Origin: Hydrogenophilales bacterium
GTDB taxonomy: Bacteria; Pseudomonadota; Gammaproteobacteria; Burkholderiales; Thiobacillaceae
Length of the DNA: 64,000 bases
NCBI GenBank assembly: GCA_024636675.1
Contig: JAGXGM010000036.1
Span: forward strand, 88,169-152,168
Direction of reading: 5' to 3'
Under the pieces are notes generated by a model. It saw nothing but the letters and a program-made list of their open reading frames with translations, had not been told where the DNA came from and did no database searches. This document shows, piece by piece, positions 1 through 11,220 of the stretch (position 1 is its first letter; every line of letters begins with the position of its first letter). Both the position numbers and the translations under genes were made by a program.

Positions 1-1099
1 GACGATTGAGGCCTTTGAAATCTTCAAGCTTGTCGGACTCGAAGCCGGCCCGCGACAGCAGCAGGATCATGCCGAAACTGCCCAGACTCATCAACGCATA
101 CACCAGCACGTAAAACATCGCGCTGCCGTAACCATTCTGCGAGCCGGCCAGGATGCCGAGCAGCATGAAACCCATGTGCGAAATGGTCGAATAGGCCAGC
201 ATGCGCTTGAGGTTGGTTTGCGCGATGGCCGCGATGTTGCCGACCGCCATCGACAGCACCGCCAGGATCACCAGCATGTCGCGCCACTCGCCCACCTGCG
301 ATTCCAGGCCTTGCCCCAGGATGCGCACGACAAAGGCGAAGGCGGCAATCTTGGGCGCGGAGCCGATGAAGAGTGTCATCGCGGTAGGTGCGCCGTGATA
401 GACATCGGGCACCCACATATGGAACGGCACCGCACCCAGTTTGAACGCCAACCCGGCGACGATAAAGACGACGCCGAACACCAGCGGGATGCGCAGGTCG
501 GTGCCGTCGGCCAGGATCTGTGCGATGTCGGCCAGTGCCAGCGAGCCGGTGACGCCGTAGACCATCGACATGCCGTATAGCAGCATGCCGGACGCCAGCG
601 CGCCCAGTACGAAATACTTCATCGCCGCTTCGGTCGCCACGCTGGAATCGCGCTGCAGCGCAACCATCGCATAGAGCGAGAGCGAGAGCAGTTCGAGGCC
701 GAGATACAGCGTGAGGAAATGGCTGGCCGATACCATCACCATCATGCCCAGCAGCGCAAACAGCGCGAGCACGAAAAATTCGCCCTTGTAGAGCCCGCGC
801 TGACGCAGGTAATCGCGCGAATACACCAGCACCATCGCGACGGTCAGGTAGAGGAACAGCTTCAGCACGTCCGCCAGTGGGTCGTCGATGAACAGCCCGC
901 CCAATGCCAGCACCGGCATGGTAGATAGATCGCGCACGGTGAGGAAGGCCGCGCCGGCCACGGTGGCGAGCGACAGCACGTAGGCGATATAGCGCTTGCT
1001 GTCGTCGACGGCGGCATCGATCAGCAGGATCAGCGATACCATCGCCAGCACGAATATCTCGGGCAGCGCGGGGGCGAATTGCGTGAGGAAATCGCTCAT
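1..1099 (-). CDS. nuoN: NADH:quinone oxidoreductase subunit N (partial)
   Basis: Membrane subunit of complex I, an antiporter-like proton-translocating module. The frame starts with ATG at 1099 ([14 protein letters not shown]) and leaves the window at base 1, so about 366 residues of an expected 480-490 are visible. It is almost all hydrophobic helices. The conserved antiporter elements are present: [12 protein letters not shown] (about 133-144, with the key Glu), [14 protein letters not shown] (about 219-232, with the conserved Lys) and [13 protein letters not shown]. It follows the nuoM stop by 9 bp as the distal gene of the nuo operon. The truncation comes from the window edge and is not a mutation. 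Confidence 0.95.
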   Translation of the reverse strand, partial: MSDFLTQFAPALPEIFVLAMVSLILLIDAAVDDSKRYIAYVLSLATVAGAAFLTVRDLSTMPVLALGGLFIDDPLADVLKLFLYLTVAMVLVYSRDYLRQRGLYKGEFFVLALFALLGMMVMVSASHFLTLYLGLELLSLSLYAMVALQRDSSVATEAAMKYFVLGALASGMLLYGMSMVYGVTGSLALADIAQILADGTDLRIPLVFGVVFIVAGLAFKLGAVPFHMWVPDVYHGAPTAMTLFIGSAPKIAAFAFVVRILGQGLESQVGEWRDMLVILAVLSMAVGNIAAIAQTNLKRMLAYSTISHMGFMLLGILAGSQNGYGSAMFYVLVYALMSLGSFGMILLLSRAGFESDKLEDFKGLNR

Positions 1100-1108
1100 C
1101 TTGGAACC

Positions 1109-2593
1109 TTAAGGCAGTTTGCTTTGGGCGACGTGCGCCAACAGGTCGACTACCGACACGTGCATGACGTCGGTGAACGGCTTGGGATACAGGCCCATGG
1201 CCAGCACGCAGACGGCGAGCATGCCGAGCAGCAGGATTTCGCGCGCGTTGATGTCGGTCAATTCCTCGACGCGCGGGTTGGTGACCTCACCGAACACGAC
1301 GCGTTTGTACATCCACAGCGTGTAGGCCGCGCCAAGGATCAACGTGGTGGCGGCGACAAAGGCGAACCAGAAATTGACCTTCGTCGCAGCCATGATGACC
1401 ATGAACTCGCCGACGAAGCCGGACGTCGCCGGCAGGCCGGCGTTGGCCATGGCGAACAGCATGAAGAAGGCGGCGAACAGCGGCATCTTGTTGACCAGAC
1501 CGCCATAGTCCTTGATCTGGCGCGAATGCAGGCGGTCGTACATCACGCCGATACAGAGAAAGAGCGCCGCCGATACGAAGCCGTGCGAGATCATCTGCAC
1601 CAGGCCGCCTTCGACGCCGAGCGGGCTGAACATGAAGAAGCCGAGGGTGACGAAGCCCATGTGCGCAATCGACGAATAGGCGATGAGCTTCTTCATGTCG
1701 GACTGCGCCAGCGCGACCAGGCCGATGTAGGCGACGGCGATCAGCGACAGCGCGATGACGAACCAGGCGAACTCGGCGCTGGCATCCGGCAGGATCGGCA
1801 GGATGAAGCGCAGGAAGCCGTAGGCGCCGACTTTCAGCGTGATCGCCGCCAGCACCACCGAGCCGCCGGTGGGCGCCTCGACGTGTGCGTCGGGCAACCA
1901 GGTATGCACCGGCCACATCGGCACCTTGACCCCGAAGGCCAGCAGGAAGGCGAAGAACATCAGCGTCTGCGCCGTCATGCCGAGCGTGGTGGTGTGCCAG
2001 GTCTGGATGTCGAAGCTGCCGCCCGACTGGAAATAGAGATAAATCATCGACACCAGCATCAGTAGCGAGCCGAGCAGGGTGTAGAGGAAGAACTTGAACG
2101 CGGCATACACGCGGTTCGGGCCGCCCCATACGCCGACGATCAGGTACAGCGGAATCAGCATGCCTTCGAAGAAGACATAGAACAGGATGCCGTCGAGCGA
2201 GGCGAACACCCCGTTGATGAGGCCGGACATGATGAGGAAGGCCGCCATGTACTGCGCGACGTTGTCCTGGATCACCTGCCAACCGGCGATCACCACCAGC
2301 ACGGTGATGAAGCTGTTCAGCAGGATCAACGGCATGGAAATGCCGTCGACGCCGAGGTGGTAGTGGATATTGAACGCCGGGATCCACTCCGCCTTTTCGA
2401 CGAACTGCATCGCCGAGGTGCCGGTATCGAAGCCGGTGACCAGCGGGATTGCGACGATGAATCCGAGCAGCGCGCCGGCCAGCGCAATCCAGCGCGCGAG
2501 CATGGCGTTGCGGTCGGAGCCGGTGGCGAGCACCGCCACCCCGGCCAGAATCGGGACCCAGATGACGAGAGAAAGTATCGACTGTCCGAACAT
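1109..2593 (-). CDS. nuoM: NADH:quinone oxidoreductase subunit M
   Basis: Antiporter-like membrane subunit (ND4 homologue) of complex I, 494 aa, the usual length. Visible motifs include FFEGMLIPLYLIVGVWGG with the conserved Glu in an early helix, PMWPVHTWLPDAHVEAPTGG, and YSSIAHMGFVTLG. About 14 hydrophobic segments are expected. The start ATG at 2593 gives MFGQSILSLVIWVPIL, a typical N-terminal helix. It lies between nuoL (10-bp gap) and nuoN in the canonical order. Confidence 0.97.
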   Translation of the reverse strand: MFGQSILSLVIWVPILAGVAVLATGSDRNAMLARWIALAGALLGFIVAIPLVTGFDTGTSAMQFVEKAEWIPAFNIHYHLGVDGISMPLILLNSFITVLVVIAGWQVIQDNVAQYMAAFLIMSGLINGVFASLDGILFYVFFEGMLIPLYLIVGVWGGPNRVYAAFKFFLYTLLGSLLMLVSMIYLYFQSGGSFDIQTWHTTTLGMTAQTLMFFAFLLAFGVKVPMWPVHTWLPDAHVEAPTGGSVVLAAITLKVGAYGFLRFILPILPDASAEFAWFVIALSLIAVAYIGLVALAQSDMKKLIAYSSIAHMGFVTLGFFMFSPLGVEGGLVQMISHGFVSAALFLCIGVMYDRLHSRQIKDYGGLVNKMPLFAAFFMLFAMANAGLPATSGFVGEFMVIMAATKVNFWFAFVAATTLILGAAYTLWMYKRVVFGEVTNPRVEELTDINAREILLLGMLAVCVLAMGLYPKPFTDVMHVSVVDLLAHVAQSKLP

Positions 2594-2603
2594 GGTTATC
2601 GTT

Positions 2604-4607
2604 CTAGTTGAGCCGCGCGAACCAGGTCACCAAGGCAAATACCCCGATCAGCATGGCAAACGCATAGTGGTAGATGTAGCCGGACTGGAAGGCCTTGACC
2701 AGGCGCGACAGGCGTTCGACCACGTGCGCCGTGCCGTTGACGAAGAAGCCGTCGATCACGTTCTGGTCGCCGCGCCGCCACAGGCTGGCGCCAAGCGCGC
2801 ACGTCCCTTTGGCGAATACCCAGCTGTAGAGTTCGTCGAACCAGTATTTGTTGAGCAGCATCTGGTGCAGGAACGTGAAGCGCTGCGCAATGGCTGCGGG
2901 GATATCCGGGCGCTTGAGATAGAAGAACGCCGCCAGCCCCACACCCACCACCGCCAGCCAGAACGGCAGCGTTAACAGCGCGTGCAGCCCCATCGCCGCC
3001 GCGCCGTGGAAATGCTGGTTGAGCTCGTGCATCACCGGATGGCGGTCGGCGACGTAGATCGCGCTGCCGAAAAAGTCGCCGAACAGCATGGTCTCGATCG
3101 TCATGTAGCCAATCGCCAGCGAAGGCAGCGCCAGCGCGAGCAAGGGGCCGGTGATGACCCATGGGGTTTCATGCGGCTTGCTGCCGTGGTGGTTGTCGTG
3201 GTGCGCGCCGGGCTCGTTGCCGTGGGCGTGCCCCTGATGGAAGCGCTCCTTGCCGTGGAACACCAGGAAATACATGCGGAAGGAATAGAAGGCGGTGACG
3301 AACACGCCAAGCAGCACCGCCCAGTAGGCAATGTCGGCCACCGGCAGGTGCGACAGCCTGACCGCCTCGATAATGGATTCCTTGGAATAGAAGCCCGACA
3401 GGAAAGGCGTGCCGATCAGCGCCAGCGAACCGATCAGCGAGGTAACCCAGGTGATCGGCATGTACTTCTTCAGGCCGCCCATGTAGCGGATGTCCTGGTT
3501 GTGGTGCATGGCGATGATGACGCTGCCTGCGGCAAGAAACAGCAGCGCCTTAAAGAAGGCGTGCGTCATCAGGTGGAATACCGCGACCGAATAGGCCGAG
3601 GCGCCAAGCGCGACCGTCATGTAGCCCAGCTGCGACAGCGTCGAATAGGCCACCACGCGCTTGATGTCGTTCTGCACGATGCCGAGGAAGCCCATGAACA
3701 GCGCTGTGATCGCGCCGATCACCATGATGAAGGAGAGCGCCACGTCGGACAGTTCGAACAGCGGCGACATGCGCGCGACCATGAAGATGCCGGCAGTCAC
3801 CATCGTTGCCGCGTGGATCAGCGCGGAAATCGGCGTCGGGCCCTCCATCGAATCGGGCAGCCAGACGTGCAGCGGGAACTGCGCCGACTTGCCCATGGCG
3901 CCGATGAACAGGAGGATGCCGATGACCGTCATCAGCATCCATGGCGCGTCGGGCCACAGCGTGATGGTCTCGTTGGCGAGCGACGGCGCCATGGCGAACA
4001 CGGTGGCGTAGTCGAGCGAGCCGAAATGGGCGAGCACCAGGCCGATGCCGAGGATGAAGCCGAAGTCGCCCACGCGGTTGACCAGGAAGGCCTTGAGGTT
4101 GGCGTAGATCGCGGTCTCCCGCGTATACCAGAAGCCGATCAGCAGATACGACACCAGCCCGACCGCTTCCCAGCCGAAGAACAGTTGCAGAAAGTTGTTG
4201 CTCATCACCAGCATCAGCATCGAGAAGGTGAACAGCGAGATATAGCTGAAGAAGCGCTGGTAGCCCGGATCGTCCTGCATGTAGCCGATGGTGTAGATGT
4301 GCACCATCAGTGAGACGAAGGTGACGACCAGCATCATCATGACCGTCAGCGCATCGATCAGGAAGCCGATCTCGAAACGCAGATCGCCCAGCACCATCCA
4401 GGTGTAGACAGTGCCGTTGAAGGTGTGGCCGGCGAGCACGTCCTGGAACACCAGCACCGAGGCGATCAGCGACACCGCCACGCCGGCGATGGTGACGACA
4501 TGGGCGCCGGTGCGGCCGACCAGTTTGCCGAAAAAGCCAGCGACGATCGCGCCGAACAAGGGCGCAAGCGGCACGATCAGATAGAGCGTCTGCATGTCCA
4601 TCGTCAT
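2604..4607 (-). CDS. nuoL: NADH:quinone oxidoreductase subunit L
   Basis: The largest antiporter-like subunit (ND5 homologue) of complex I, 667 aa, with the long lateral helix expected near the C-terminus. Motifs include LFFGWEAVGLVSYLLIGFWY and FPLHVWLPDSMEGPTPISAL. A loop at about residues 450-478 is very rich in His and Gly (HQGHAHG, HHDNHHG), an unusual hydrophilic patch for a membrane subunit. The start ATG at 4607 overlaps the nuoK stop by one base; MTMDMQ offers in-frame ATGs at residues 3 and 5, so the exact start is uncertain by a few codons. Confidence 0.97.
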   Translation of the reverse strand: MTMDMQTLYLIVPLAPLFGAIVAGFFGKLVGRTGAHVVTIAGVAVSLIASVLVFQDVLAGHTFNGTVYTWMVLGDLRFEIGFLIDALTVMMMLVVTFVSLMVHIYTIGYMQDDPGYQRFFSYISLFTFSMLMLVMSNNFLQLFFGWEAVGLVSYLLIGFWYTRETAIYANLKAFLVNRVGDFGFILGIGLVLAHFGSLDYATVFAMAPSLANETITLWPDAPWMLMTVIGILLFIGAMGKSAQFPLHVWLPDSMEGPTPISALIHAATMVTAGIFMVARMSPLFELSDVALSFIMVIGAITALFMGFLGIVQNDIKRVVAYSTLSQLGYMTVALGASAYSVAVFHLMTHAFFKALLFLAAGSVIIAMHHNQDIRYMGGLKKYMPITWVTSLIGSLALIGTPFLSGFYSKESIIEAVRLSHLPVADIAYWAVLLGVFVTAFYSFRMYFLVFHGKERFHQGHAHGNEPGAHHDNHHGSKPHETPWVITGPLLALALPSLAIGYMTIETMLFGDFFGSAIYVADRHPVMHELNQHFHGAAAMGLHALLTLPFWLAVVGVGLAAFFYLKRPDIPAAIAQRFTFLHQMLLNKYWFDELYSWVFAKGTCALGASLWRRGDQNVIDGFFVNGTAHVVERLSRLVKAFQSGYIYHYAFAMLIGVFALVTWFARLN

Positions 4608-4912
4608 CAGCCTTTCAGATGGTCGAGGTCATCGACGTTGATGGTATGCAGGTTGCGGAACAGCACCACCAGGATCGCCAGGCCGATGGCGGATTCGGCT
4701 GCGGCGACGGTGAGGATGAAGAAGACGAATATCTGGCCGTGGATGTCGCCCAGATAATGCGAAAACGCAATGAAGTTCATGTTCACCGCCAAGAGCATGA
4801 GTTCGATCGCCATCAAGATGATGATCACGTTCTTGCGGTTAAGGAAAATGCCCAGCACGCTGATGGCAAACAGGATGCCGCCCAGCACCAGGTAATGCGA
4901 TAAGGAAATCAT
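4607..4912 (-). CDS. nuoK: NADH:quinone oxidoreductase subunit K
   Basis: Small three-helix membrane subunit (ND4L homologue) of complex I, 101 aa, the family length. The second helix, [19 protein letters not shown], contains the conserved Glu that belongs to the membrane proton pathway; another acidic residue lies in the third helix ([13 protein letters not shown]). The start overlaps the end of nuoJ by four bases (ATGA) and the stop overlaps nuoL, so these subunits look translationally coupled. Confidence 0.97.
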   Translation of the reverse strand: MISLSHYLVLGGILFAISVLGIFLNRKNVIIILMAIELMLLAVNMNFIAFSHYLGDIHGQIFVFFILTVAAAESAIGLAILVVLFRNLHTINVDDLDHLKG

Positions 4913-5535
4913 GCGCCGCCCTCCCCTGTGCCCGGCTTCTGCGTGGCTTTCATTTTGATAATGCGCAGCCGGTCGTTGCGCTTGACCTTCACCTGTTCGG
5001 CCGGGTCGATGTACTTGCTGTCCTTGCGGCGACGCAGCGTCAGTGCGATCGCGGCGACGATCGCTACCAGCAGGATCACCGCGGCCAGTTCGAACGCGTA
5101 GACGTAGTCGGTATACAGCAATCGCCCAAGCTCCTTGGTGTTGCTGTAGTCGGCCGGATGCGGCTCGGGTGTGGCCATCACATCAAGGCCGAAATGGCGG
5201 CTGCCGAGGATCAGCGACATTTCAATGACCAGCAGCACCGAGACGAAGCCGGCCAGCGGCAGGTAATCCCAGAAGCCCTCGCGCAGCTTGTCCAGGTTGA
5301 TGTCGAGCATCATCACCACGAACAGAAACAGCACCATCACGGCGCCGACGTAGACCAGCACCAGGGTGATGGCGAGGAATTCGGCTTCGAGCAGCATCCA
5401 CAGGCCGGCTGCGGTGAAGAAGGCCAGCACCAGAAACAGTGCGGCATGCACCGGGTTGCGTGCGGTGATCACGCGCAGACCGGCAAACACCAGAATGGCG
5501 GCGAAGAAGTAGAAAATCGCGGTCGTGTAGGTCAT
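4909..5535 (-). CDS. nuoJ: NADH:quinone oxidoreductase subunit J
   Basis: Membrane subunit (ND6 homologue) of complex I, 208 aa. Five hydrophobic segments, including the conserved [23 protein letters not shown] region that forms the pi-bulge helix in the family. The tail after about residue 165 is basic and hydrophilic ([19 protein letters not shown]), a common feature of betaproteobacterial NuoJ. ATG at 5535; the end overlaps the nuoK start by 4 bp. Confidence 0.97.
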   Translation of the reverse strand: MTYTTAIFYFFAAILVFAGLRVITARNPVHAALFLVLAFFTAAGLWMLLEAEFLAITLVLVYVGAVMVLFLFVVMMLDINLDKLREGFWDYLPLAGFVSVLLVIEMSLILGSRHFGLDVMATPEPHPADYSNTKELGRLLYTDYVYAFELAAVILLVAIVAAIALTLRRRKDSKYIDPAEQVKVKRNDRLRIIKMKATQKPGTGEGGA

Positions 5536-5553
5536 GTTGGTGTGATCTCGGCG

Positions 5554-6042
5554 TCAGCGGTACTTCGCGTCGGTCGCGCGGTCTTTCGCGATCTGTTCTT
5601 CGTAGCGGTCGCCGATGGCGAGCAGCATGGGCTTGGTGTAGATGAGGTCGCCGCGTTTTTCGCCGTGGTATTCGAGGATGCGGGTTTCGACGATGGAATC
5701 GACCGGGCAGGATTCCTCGCAGAAGCCACAGAAGATGCACTTGGTAAGGTCGATATCGTAGCGTGTGGTACGGCGGGTGCCGTCGTCGCGCTTTTCCGAT
5801 TCGATGGTGATGGCCAGCGCCGGGCAGACGGCTTCGCACAGCTTGCAGGCGATGCAACGCTCCTCGCCGTTGGGGTAGCGGCGCAATGCATGCAGCCCGC
5901 GGAATCGTGGCGACTGCGGCGTTTTTTCTTCGGGAAACTGGACGGTGATCTTGCGCGCGAACATGTTGCGGCCAGTGAGCATCATGCCGCGCAGCAGTTC
6001 AACAAGAAGCAGGCTGCCGAAAAAATGGATGATCCGTCTCAT
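5554..6042 (-). CDS. nuoI: NADH:quinone oxidoreductase subunit I, two [4Fe-4S] ferredoxin
   Basis: Peripheral complex I subunit that carries clusters N6a and N6b toward the quinone site. It contains two classical ferredoxin motifs, [12 protein letters not shown] and [12 protein letters not shown]. An amphipathic N-terminal helix attaches it to the membrane arm. I take the ATG at 6042 ([17 protein letters not shown], 162 aa), which matches the usual N-terminus. An in-frame start at 6069 would add nine residues and overlap the end of nuoH, so it is less likely. It lies between nuoH and nuoJ. Confidence 0.96.
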   Translation of the reverse strand: MRRIIHFFGSLLLVELLRGMMLTGRNMFARKITVQFPEEKTPQSPRFRGLHALRRYPNGEERCIACKLCEAVCPALAITIESEKRDDGTRRTTRYDIDLTKCIFCGFCEESCPVDSIVETRILEYHGEKRGDLIYTKPMLLAIGDRYEEQIAKDRATDAKYR

Positions 6043-6049
6043 GGCGCGC

Positions 6050-7066
6050 TCAATGGAAGAGATAACCATACGGCGTCTGCATCATGCCGCCGACGACGAC
6101 GATCCAGACGATGGTGAGGGGAATGAATACCTTCCAGCCCAAACGCATGATCTGGTCGTAGCGATAGCGCGGGAAGGTGGCGCGGAACCACAGGAAGAGA
6201 AACAGCACGAAACCGATCTTGAAAAACAACCAGACAATGCCATCGGGCAGGAAGGGGACCGGAGACAGCCAGCCACCAAGGAACAACAGGCCCGCCAATG
6301 TCGCCACCAGGATCATGTTGGCGTATTCGGCCAGGAAGAACACGGCAAAGGCCATGCCGGAATATTCCACATGGAAGCCGGCGACGATCTCGGATTCGCC
6401 TTCGGCGACGTCGAACGGCGCGCGGTTGGTTTCGGCCACGCCTGCGATCAGGTAAACGATGAAGAGTGGGAACAGCGGCCAGATATACCACTGGTGCGCG
6501 CCGCCCGCCTGGCCCTGCACAATGTCGATGAGATTGAGCGACTGTGACGCCATCAGCACGCCGACCAGCGCGAAGCCCATGGCGATTTCATACGACACGA
6601 TTTGTGCCGCCGAGCGCATCGCGCCGAGAAAGGCATATTTCGAATTGGACGCCCAGCCCGCGATGATGACGCCATACACCCCCATTGAGGTGATCGCCAA
6701 GACGTAAAGCAAGCCGGCATTGATGTTGGCCAGCACAAGTTGGTCGGTGAAAGGTATCACCGCCCAGGCCGCCAGTGCGGGCGCGATGACGAGAATGGGG
6801 CCGAGGATGAACAATCCGCGGTTGGCGCCGGAAGGAATGATGATTTCCTTCATCAGCAATTTCACCGCATCGGCAATCGGCTGCAGCAGTCCCTGGAAAC
6901 CCACGCGATTGGGACCGATTCGCACCTGCATCCAGCCGATGATTTTTCTTTCGGCGTAAGTGAGATACGCCACGCCCAGCATCAGCGGCACCACCAGTGC
7001 CATGATCTTGGTCAGTGTCCAGACAACGGTTTGAAGGGCAGCCCAGTCCATGACCATGTTCCCCAT
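6050..7066 (-). CDS. nuoH: NADH:quinone oxidoreductase subunit H
   Basis: Membrane subunit (ND1 homologue) that forms part of the quinone-binding cavity, 338 aa. Diagnostic sequences are [19 protein letters not shown] in the first loop and the acidic cytoplasmic loop [19 protein letters not shown] with the conserved Glu cluster. Eight or so hydrophobic helices. The ATG at 7066 overlaps the nuoG stop in [16 protein letters not shown] contains further in-frame ATGs at residues 4 and 6. Confidence 0.97.
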   Translation of the reverse strand: MGNMVMDWAALQTVVWTLTKIMALVVPLMLGVAYLTYAERKIIGWMQVRIGPNRVGFQGLLQPIADAVKLLMKEIIIPSGANRGLFILGPILVIAPALAAWAVIPFTDQLVLANINAGLLYVLAITSMGVYGVIIAGWASNSKYAFLGAMRSAAQIVSYEIAMGFALVGVLMASQSLNLIDIVQGQAGGAHQWYIWPLFPLFIVYLIAGVAETNRAPFDVAEGESEIVAGFHVEYSGMAFAVFFLAEYANMILVATLAGLLFLGGWLSPVPFLPDGIVWLFFKIGFVLFLFLWFRATFPRYRYDQIMRLGWKVFIPLTIVWIVVVGGMMQTPYGYLFH

Positions 7067-9438
7067 CAGACTGCCTCCGCCGTGATTGCGCCGAACATCG
7101 GCCCGAGACCGGCGGTCAACGGATGACCGCTTGGAATGCGCACGCAGGTGTCGGGCAGCAGATCGTCACGCTGCACTTTCAGCGTCAGCGCGCACGCCGT
7201 CTGGCGCACCGAGACGCGGCCATTTTCCTGCAGTCCCAGCTTCGCAATCAGACGGCTGTGCATGCGCGCCACCGGCAGCGCGGCGTCCTGCGTCATCTGC
7301 AGCGAGGGCGAGCGGCGCACCACGGCATCGGTCTGATAAATCGGCACTTCGGCGACACGCTCCAGGCCTTCGTGCGCCTGTCGAGGGGTCACGGTCACGC
7401 CGCTGACCTTGTTGTCGAGAAAAGCCTGCACATTGCCGGTGGGTGTATCGCCCAGTGCGTCGCGCAGCACGTCCTTCGAATCGTTGTGATCGAACCCGGC
7501 CAGCCCCAGCAGGTTGCCCAGAACGCGCAGCACCTTCCATGCGGGGCGCGTTTCGCCGATCGGCTTGACCACGGCGTTAAAGCTCTGCACGCGGCCCTCG
7601 GTGTTGATGAAGCTACCCGAGGTCTCGGTCCATGGCGCAATCGGCAGCAGCACGTCGGCATAGTCGAGCGATTTGCCCTTATAGGGGGACATCACCACAA
7701 CAAACTCTGCGGCGTCGATACTGGCCATCGCCGAGACCGGATCATGAGTATCGAGTTCTGCTTCGACCCCCAGCAACAGATAGGCGCGCAAGGGATTCGC
7801 CAGCATCTGCCCCGCATTCAGCCCTTTGATGGCAGGCTGTCCAAGCGGACCGCAGCCCGGAATCGCGCCGACCGCCACCGCCCCGACGCTGTTGGCGGCT
7901 TCGCCCAGCACGCCAAAGCTGGCGCCCGCGAGTTGCGCCACTTCCTGCGCGAGCGCGTGAATCTGTGCGTAGTCGGGATGGTGCTGCGCCATGTTGCCGA
8001 GGAAGACTGCACGCGCTTCTCCAGGAGCACCTTGCCCGCTGCCCGAAATGCTCTCGGCCATCGTGCGCGCGATGTCGTCGACGATGCCATCTGCAGCGAC
8101 GTCTGGTACCGGCAGGTTTTTCAGCTCGGCCAGCGCACGGCATACGCCGGCCAGCGCAGCGACAAGCCGCGACGGCGCGACGATGCGCTTGGCATGCACC
8201 TTGCCGAGGAATTCGTCTTCCGCCGCATTGATCAGGTTGAGCTGGCCGTACCAGCGCACCGATTCGCGGATGCGGTGCGCCATCAGCGGATGATCCTTGC
8301 GCAGGTTGGAGCCCACTACCAGCATGCGCTTGAGGCGCGACATGTAAGTGACCGGCATGCCTAGCCAGAAACCGCCGTGAGCCTTGTCGTCGAGCGAGAA
8401 ATCCGACTGCCGCAGGCGGTGGTCGACGTTGCCGCTACCCAATCCGCGCATCAGCTTCTGCAGCAGGAACAATTCTTCCGCGGGACGATACGGTGTCGAC
8501 AGCGCACCAATCTGCCCGGCCGGGATGGTTTTCAATTTGTCCGCGACAAATTCGAGCGCTGCCTGCCAGGTGGTTTCCACCCACTGACCGTTTTGCTTGA
8601 GCATCGGTTGGGTCAGGCGCTCCGCCGTGTTGAGGCCTTCGTAGGAGAAGCGGTCGCGGTCGGCCAGCCAGCACTCGTTGACGTCCTCGTTCTCGCGCGG
8701 CAGCACGCGCATCACCTTGTTGTCCTTGACGTGGACTTCGAGGTTGGAACCGAGACTGTCGTGCGGGCTGATCGAATGGCGCCGCGACAGTTCCCAGGTA
8801 CGGGCGGAGTAGCGGAAGGGCTTGCTGGTCAGCGCACCGACCGGGCACAGGTCGATGACGTTGCCCGACAGTTCGGACGCCACCTGATTTTCCAGGAACG
8901 GCATCACTTCGACATGCTCACCGCGTCCCGCCATGCCGAGTTCCATCACGCCAGCGATTTCCTGGCCGAAGCGTACGCAGCGGCTGCAGTGGATGCAGCG
9001 CGTCATATCGGTGGCGATCAGCGGGCCGAGGTTTTTCTCGCGCACCACGCGCTTGATCTCCTGGTAGCGCGACGACGATCCGCCGTAGCCCACCGCCAGA
9101 TCCTGCAGGGTGCATTCGCCGCCCTGGTCGCATATCGGGCAGTCGAGCGGATGGTTGATGAGCAGGAATTCCATCACGCTTTTCTGGGCATTGATCGCGT
9201 ATTCCGAACGCGTATGCACCTTCATGCCATCGGTCACCGGAGTGGCGCAGGCGGGCAACGGCTTCGGCGCCTTTTCCACCTGGACCAGGCACATGCGGCA
9301 GTTGGCTGCGATGGAAAGTTTCTTGTGATAACAGAAATGCGGGATCGTGATGCCGGCCAGATTCGCCGCATCCATGATGGTGTCGCCGCTTTCGACCTGA
9401 AGCGCGCGGCCGTCGATTTCGATCTTGAGCGTGGCCAT
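7066..9438 (-). CDS. nuoG: NADH:quinone oxidoreductase subunit G (Fe-S protein)
   Basis: Large electron-transfer subunit of the complex I peripheral arm, 790 aa. The N-terminal third holds a [2Fe-2S] site (HFCYHKK...NCRMC...ACATPV), the His-ligated [4Fe-4S] motif [14 protein letters not shown], and a third cluster CIHCSRC...DLCPVGAL. The rest resembles a molybdopterin oxidoreductase domain, degenerate as is normal in this subunit. The open frame extends upstream to 9693 inside nuoF, but the ATG at 9438 ([11 protein letters not shown]) matches the family N-terminus and lies 2 bp after the nuoF stop. Confidence 0.96.
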   Translation of the reverse strand: MATLKIEIDGRALQVESGDTIMDAANLAGITIPHFCYHKKLSIAANCRMCLVQVEKAPKPLPACATPVTDGMKVHTRSEYAINAQKSVMEFLLINHPLDCPICDQGGECTLQDLAVGYGGSSSRYQEIKRVVREKNLGPLIATDMTRCIHCSRCVRFGQEIAGVMELGMAGRGEHVEVMPFLENQVASELSGNVIDLCPVGALTSKPFRYSARTWELSRRHSISPHDSLGSNLEVHVKDNKVMRVLPRENEDVNECWLADRDRFSYEGLNTAERLTQPMLKQNGQWVETTWQAALEFVADKLKTIPAGQIGALSTPYRPAEELFLLQKLMRGLGSGNVDHRLRQSDFSLDDKAHGGFWLGMPVTYMSRLKRMLVVGSNLRKDHPLMAHRIRESVRWYGQLNLINAAEDEFLGKVHAKRIVAPSRLVAALAGVCRALAELKNLPVPDVAADGIVDDIARTMAESISGSGQGAPGEARAVFLGNMAQHHPDYAQIHALAQEVAQLAGASFGVLGEAANSVGAVAVGAIPGCGPLGQPAIKGLNAGQMLANPLRAYLLLGVEAELDTHDPVSAMASIDAAEFVVVMSPYKGKSLDYADVLLPIAPWTETSGSFINTEGRVQSFNAVVKPIGETRPAWKVLRVLGNLLGLAGFDHNDSKDVLRDALGDTPTGNVQAFLDNKVSGVTVTPRQAHEGLERVAEVPIYQTDAVVRRSPSLQMTQDAALPVARMHSRLIAKLGLQENGRVSVRQTACALTLKVQRDDLLPDTCVRIPSGHPLTAGLGPMFGAITAEAV

Positions 9439-9440
9439 TC

Positions 9441-10733
9441 TTACTGCTCCGTTCCGTCCATGCAGCGCTTGTGTTCGACATGGTGCTCGAACTCGCGGCC
9501 AAAATGCTTGAGGAAGCTTTGCACCGGCATCGCTGCCGCGTCGCCCAGCGCGCAGATTGTGTGGCCACCGATTCGCCCTGCCACACTGTTGAGCAGATCG
9601 ATGTCTTCCGGCCTGCCCTGTCCGTGTTCGATGCGGTGGATGATGCGGTACATCCAGCCGGTGCCTTCGCGGCACGGCGTACACTGACCGCACGATTCCT
9701 CATGATAGAAATAGGACAGCCGCTCCAGCGCACGCACCATGCACACGGTTTCATCCATCACGATCACCGCGCCCGAGCCCAGCATGGAGCCCGCCTTGGC
9801 AATGGAGTCGAAGTCCATGGTGCAGTCCATCATGATGTCGGCGGGCAGCACCGGCGCGGAGGATCCCCCGGGAATGACGGCTTTCAGCTTGTGGCCACTG
9901 CGTACCCCGCCCGCCATCTCAAGCAGTTCTGAAAACGGCGTGCCAAGCGGCACTTCGAAGTTGCCCGGCTTGTTGACGTGGCCCGAGACCGAGAACAGCT
10001 TGGAACCGCCGTTGTTCGGCTTGCCCAACTCAAGGAACGCCTGGCCGCCGTGCTGCATGATCCACGGCACGCTCGCCAGTGTCTCGGTATTGTTGATGGT
10101 GGTCGGCTTGCCGTACAGGCCGAAGCTCGCCGGAAATGGTGGTTTGAAGCGCGGCTGGCCCTTCTTGCCTTCGATGGATTCGAGCAGCGCGGTTTCCTCG
10201 CCGCAGATATAGGCGCCATAGCCTGCATGCGCATGCAGCTGGAAGCAGAAATCGGTGCCGAAGAGCTTATCGCCCAGATAGCCCGCGTCACGCGCCTCCT
10301 TCAGCGCGGCCTCGAATAGCTGGTAGCAATCGAAAATCTCGCCGTGGATGTAGTTGTAGCCGACGCGCGCGCCCAGCACATAGCCGGCGATCGCCATGCC
10401 CTCGATCAACTGGTGCGGGTTGTAGCGCAGGATGTCGCGGTCCTTGAAGGTGCCCGGCTCGCCCTCGTCGCTGTTGCAGACGATGTACTTGTCGCCAGCA
10501 AACGCACGCGGCATGAAGCTCCACTTCAGCCCGGTCGGGAAGCCCGCGCCGCCGCGCCCGCGCAAGGCGCTGGTCTTGAGTTCGGCGATGATGTCGTCGC
10601 CGGGCACCTGTTCCGTGATCACACGGCGCAATGCCTGATAACCGCCATGGGCGACGTAGGTCGCGAGCGAGCCGGGGTTGTCGAGCGCCTGCGTCCAGCT
10701 GCAGACTTGCGGATTGGGCGTCAGCAGGCTCAT
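9441..10733 (-). CDS. nuoF: NADH:quinone oxidoreductase subunit F, NADH-binding
   Basis: Flavoprotein subunit where NADH is oxidised: binds FMN and cluster N3. 430 aa. The Gly-rich FMN/NADH region [14 protein letters not shown] is at about residues 55-68, and the cluster ligands lie in [13 protein letters not shown] plus a later Cys in [11 protein letters not shown] at 10733 ([12 protein letters not shown]). It follows nuoE by 13 bp. Confidence 0.97.
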   Translation of the reverse strand: MSLLTPNPQVCSWTQALDNPGSLATYVAHGGYQALRRVITEQVPGDDIIAELKTSALRGRGGAGFPTGLKWSFMPRAFAGDKYIVCNSDEGEPGTFKDRDILRYNPHQLIEGMAIAGYVLGARVGYNYIHGEIFDCYQLFEAALKEARDAGYLGDKLFGTDFCFQLHAHAGYGAYICGEETALLESIEGKKGQPRFKPPFPASFGLYGKPTTINNTETLASVPWIMQHGGQAFLELGKPNNGGSKLFSVSGHVNKPGNFEVPLGTPFSELLEMAGGVRSGHKLKAVIPGGSSAPVLPADIMMDCTMDFDSIAKAGSMLGSGAVIVMDETVCMVRALERLSYFYHEESCGQCTPCREGTGWMYRIIHRIEHGQGRPEDIDLLNSVAGRIGGHTICALGDAAAMPVQSFLKHFGREFEHHVEHKRCMDGTEQ

Positions 10734-10746
10734 TTCAGCTTGGCCG

Positions 10747-11220
10747 TCATTTCAGTTCGTCCAGCAATTCGTCCACCTGTTCGGGGGTGAGGTGCACATG
10801 CATGACATGGTTGTTGTGCAGGCACACCGGCGCGTCGCCGCAGGCGCCCATGCATTCGCCTTCCTTAAGCGTATAGCGGCCGTCCTCGGTAGTTTCGCCG
10901 AAACCGATGCCGAGCCTGTCCTTGAGATGCGCGGCAATCTTGTTTGCGCCCATCAGGGCGCACGGCAGGTTGGTGCACAGGGTGATCTTGTGACGCCCCA
11001 CCGGCTGGGTGTCATACATGTTGTAAAAGGTGGCGACCTCATACGCGGCAATCGCAGGCATATCGAGATAGGCCGCAACATATTCAACGGTCTCGGGCTT
11101 GAGCCAGCCTTTTTCCGACTGCGCGATGCGTAGCGCGCCCATCACGGCGGACTGCTTCTGGTCGGCCGGGTATTTGGCGATTTCAGCGTCGATCAACGCG
11201 AGTGATTCTGCAGACAACAT
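10747..11220 (-). CDS. nuoE: NADH:quinone oxidoreductase subunit E, [2Fe-2S]
   Basis: Thioredoxin-like [2Fe-2S] subunit (cluster N1a) that pairs with NuoF, 157 aa. Ligand motifs are LCTNLPC and [13 protein letters not shown] helical N-terminal half precedes the thioredoxin fold. ATG at 11220 overlaps the nuoD stop in TGATG. Confidence 0.97.
   Translation of the reverse strand: MLSAESLALIDAEIAKYPADQKQSAVMGALRIAQSEKGWLKPETVEYVAAYLDMPAIAAYEVATFYNMYDTQPVGRHKITLCTNLPCALMGANKIAAHLKDRLGIGFGETTEDGRYTLKEGECMGACGDAPVCLHNNHVMHVHLTPEQVDELLDELK

Noticed and set aside
9439..9693. N-terminal extension of nuoG into nuoF
   Set aside because: The extra 85 codons overlap conserved NuoF sequence; the ATG at 9438 gives the family N-terminus.
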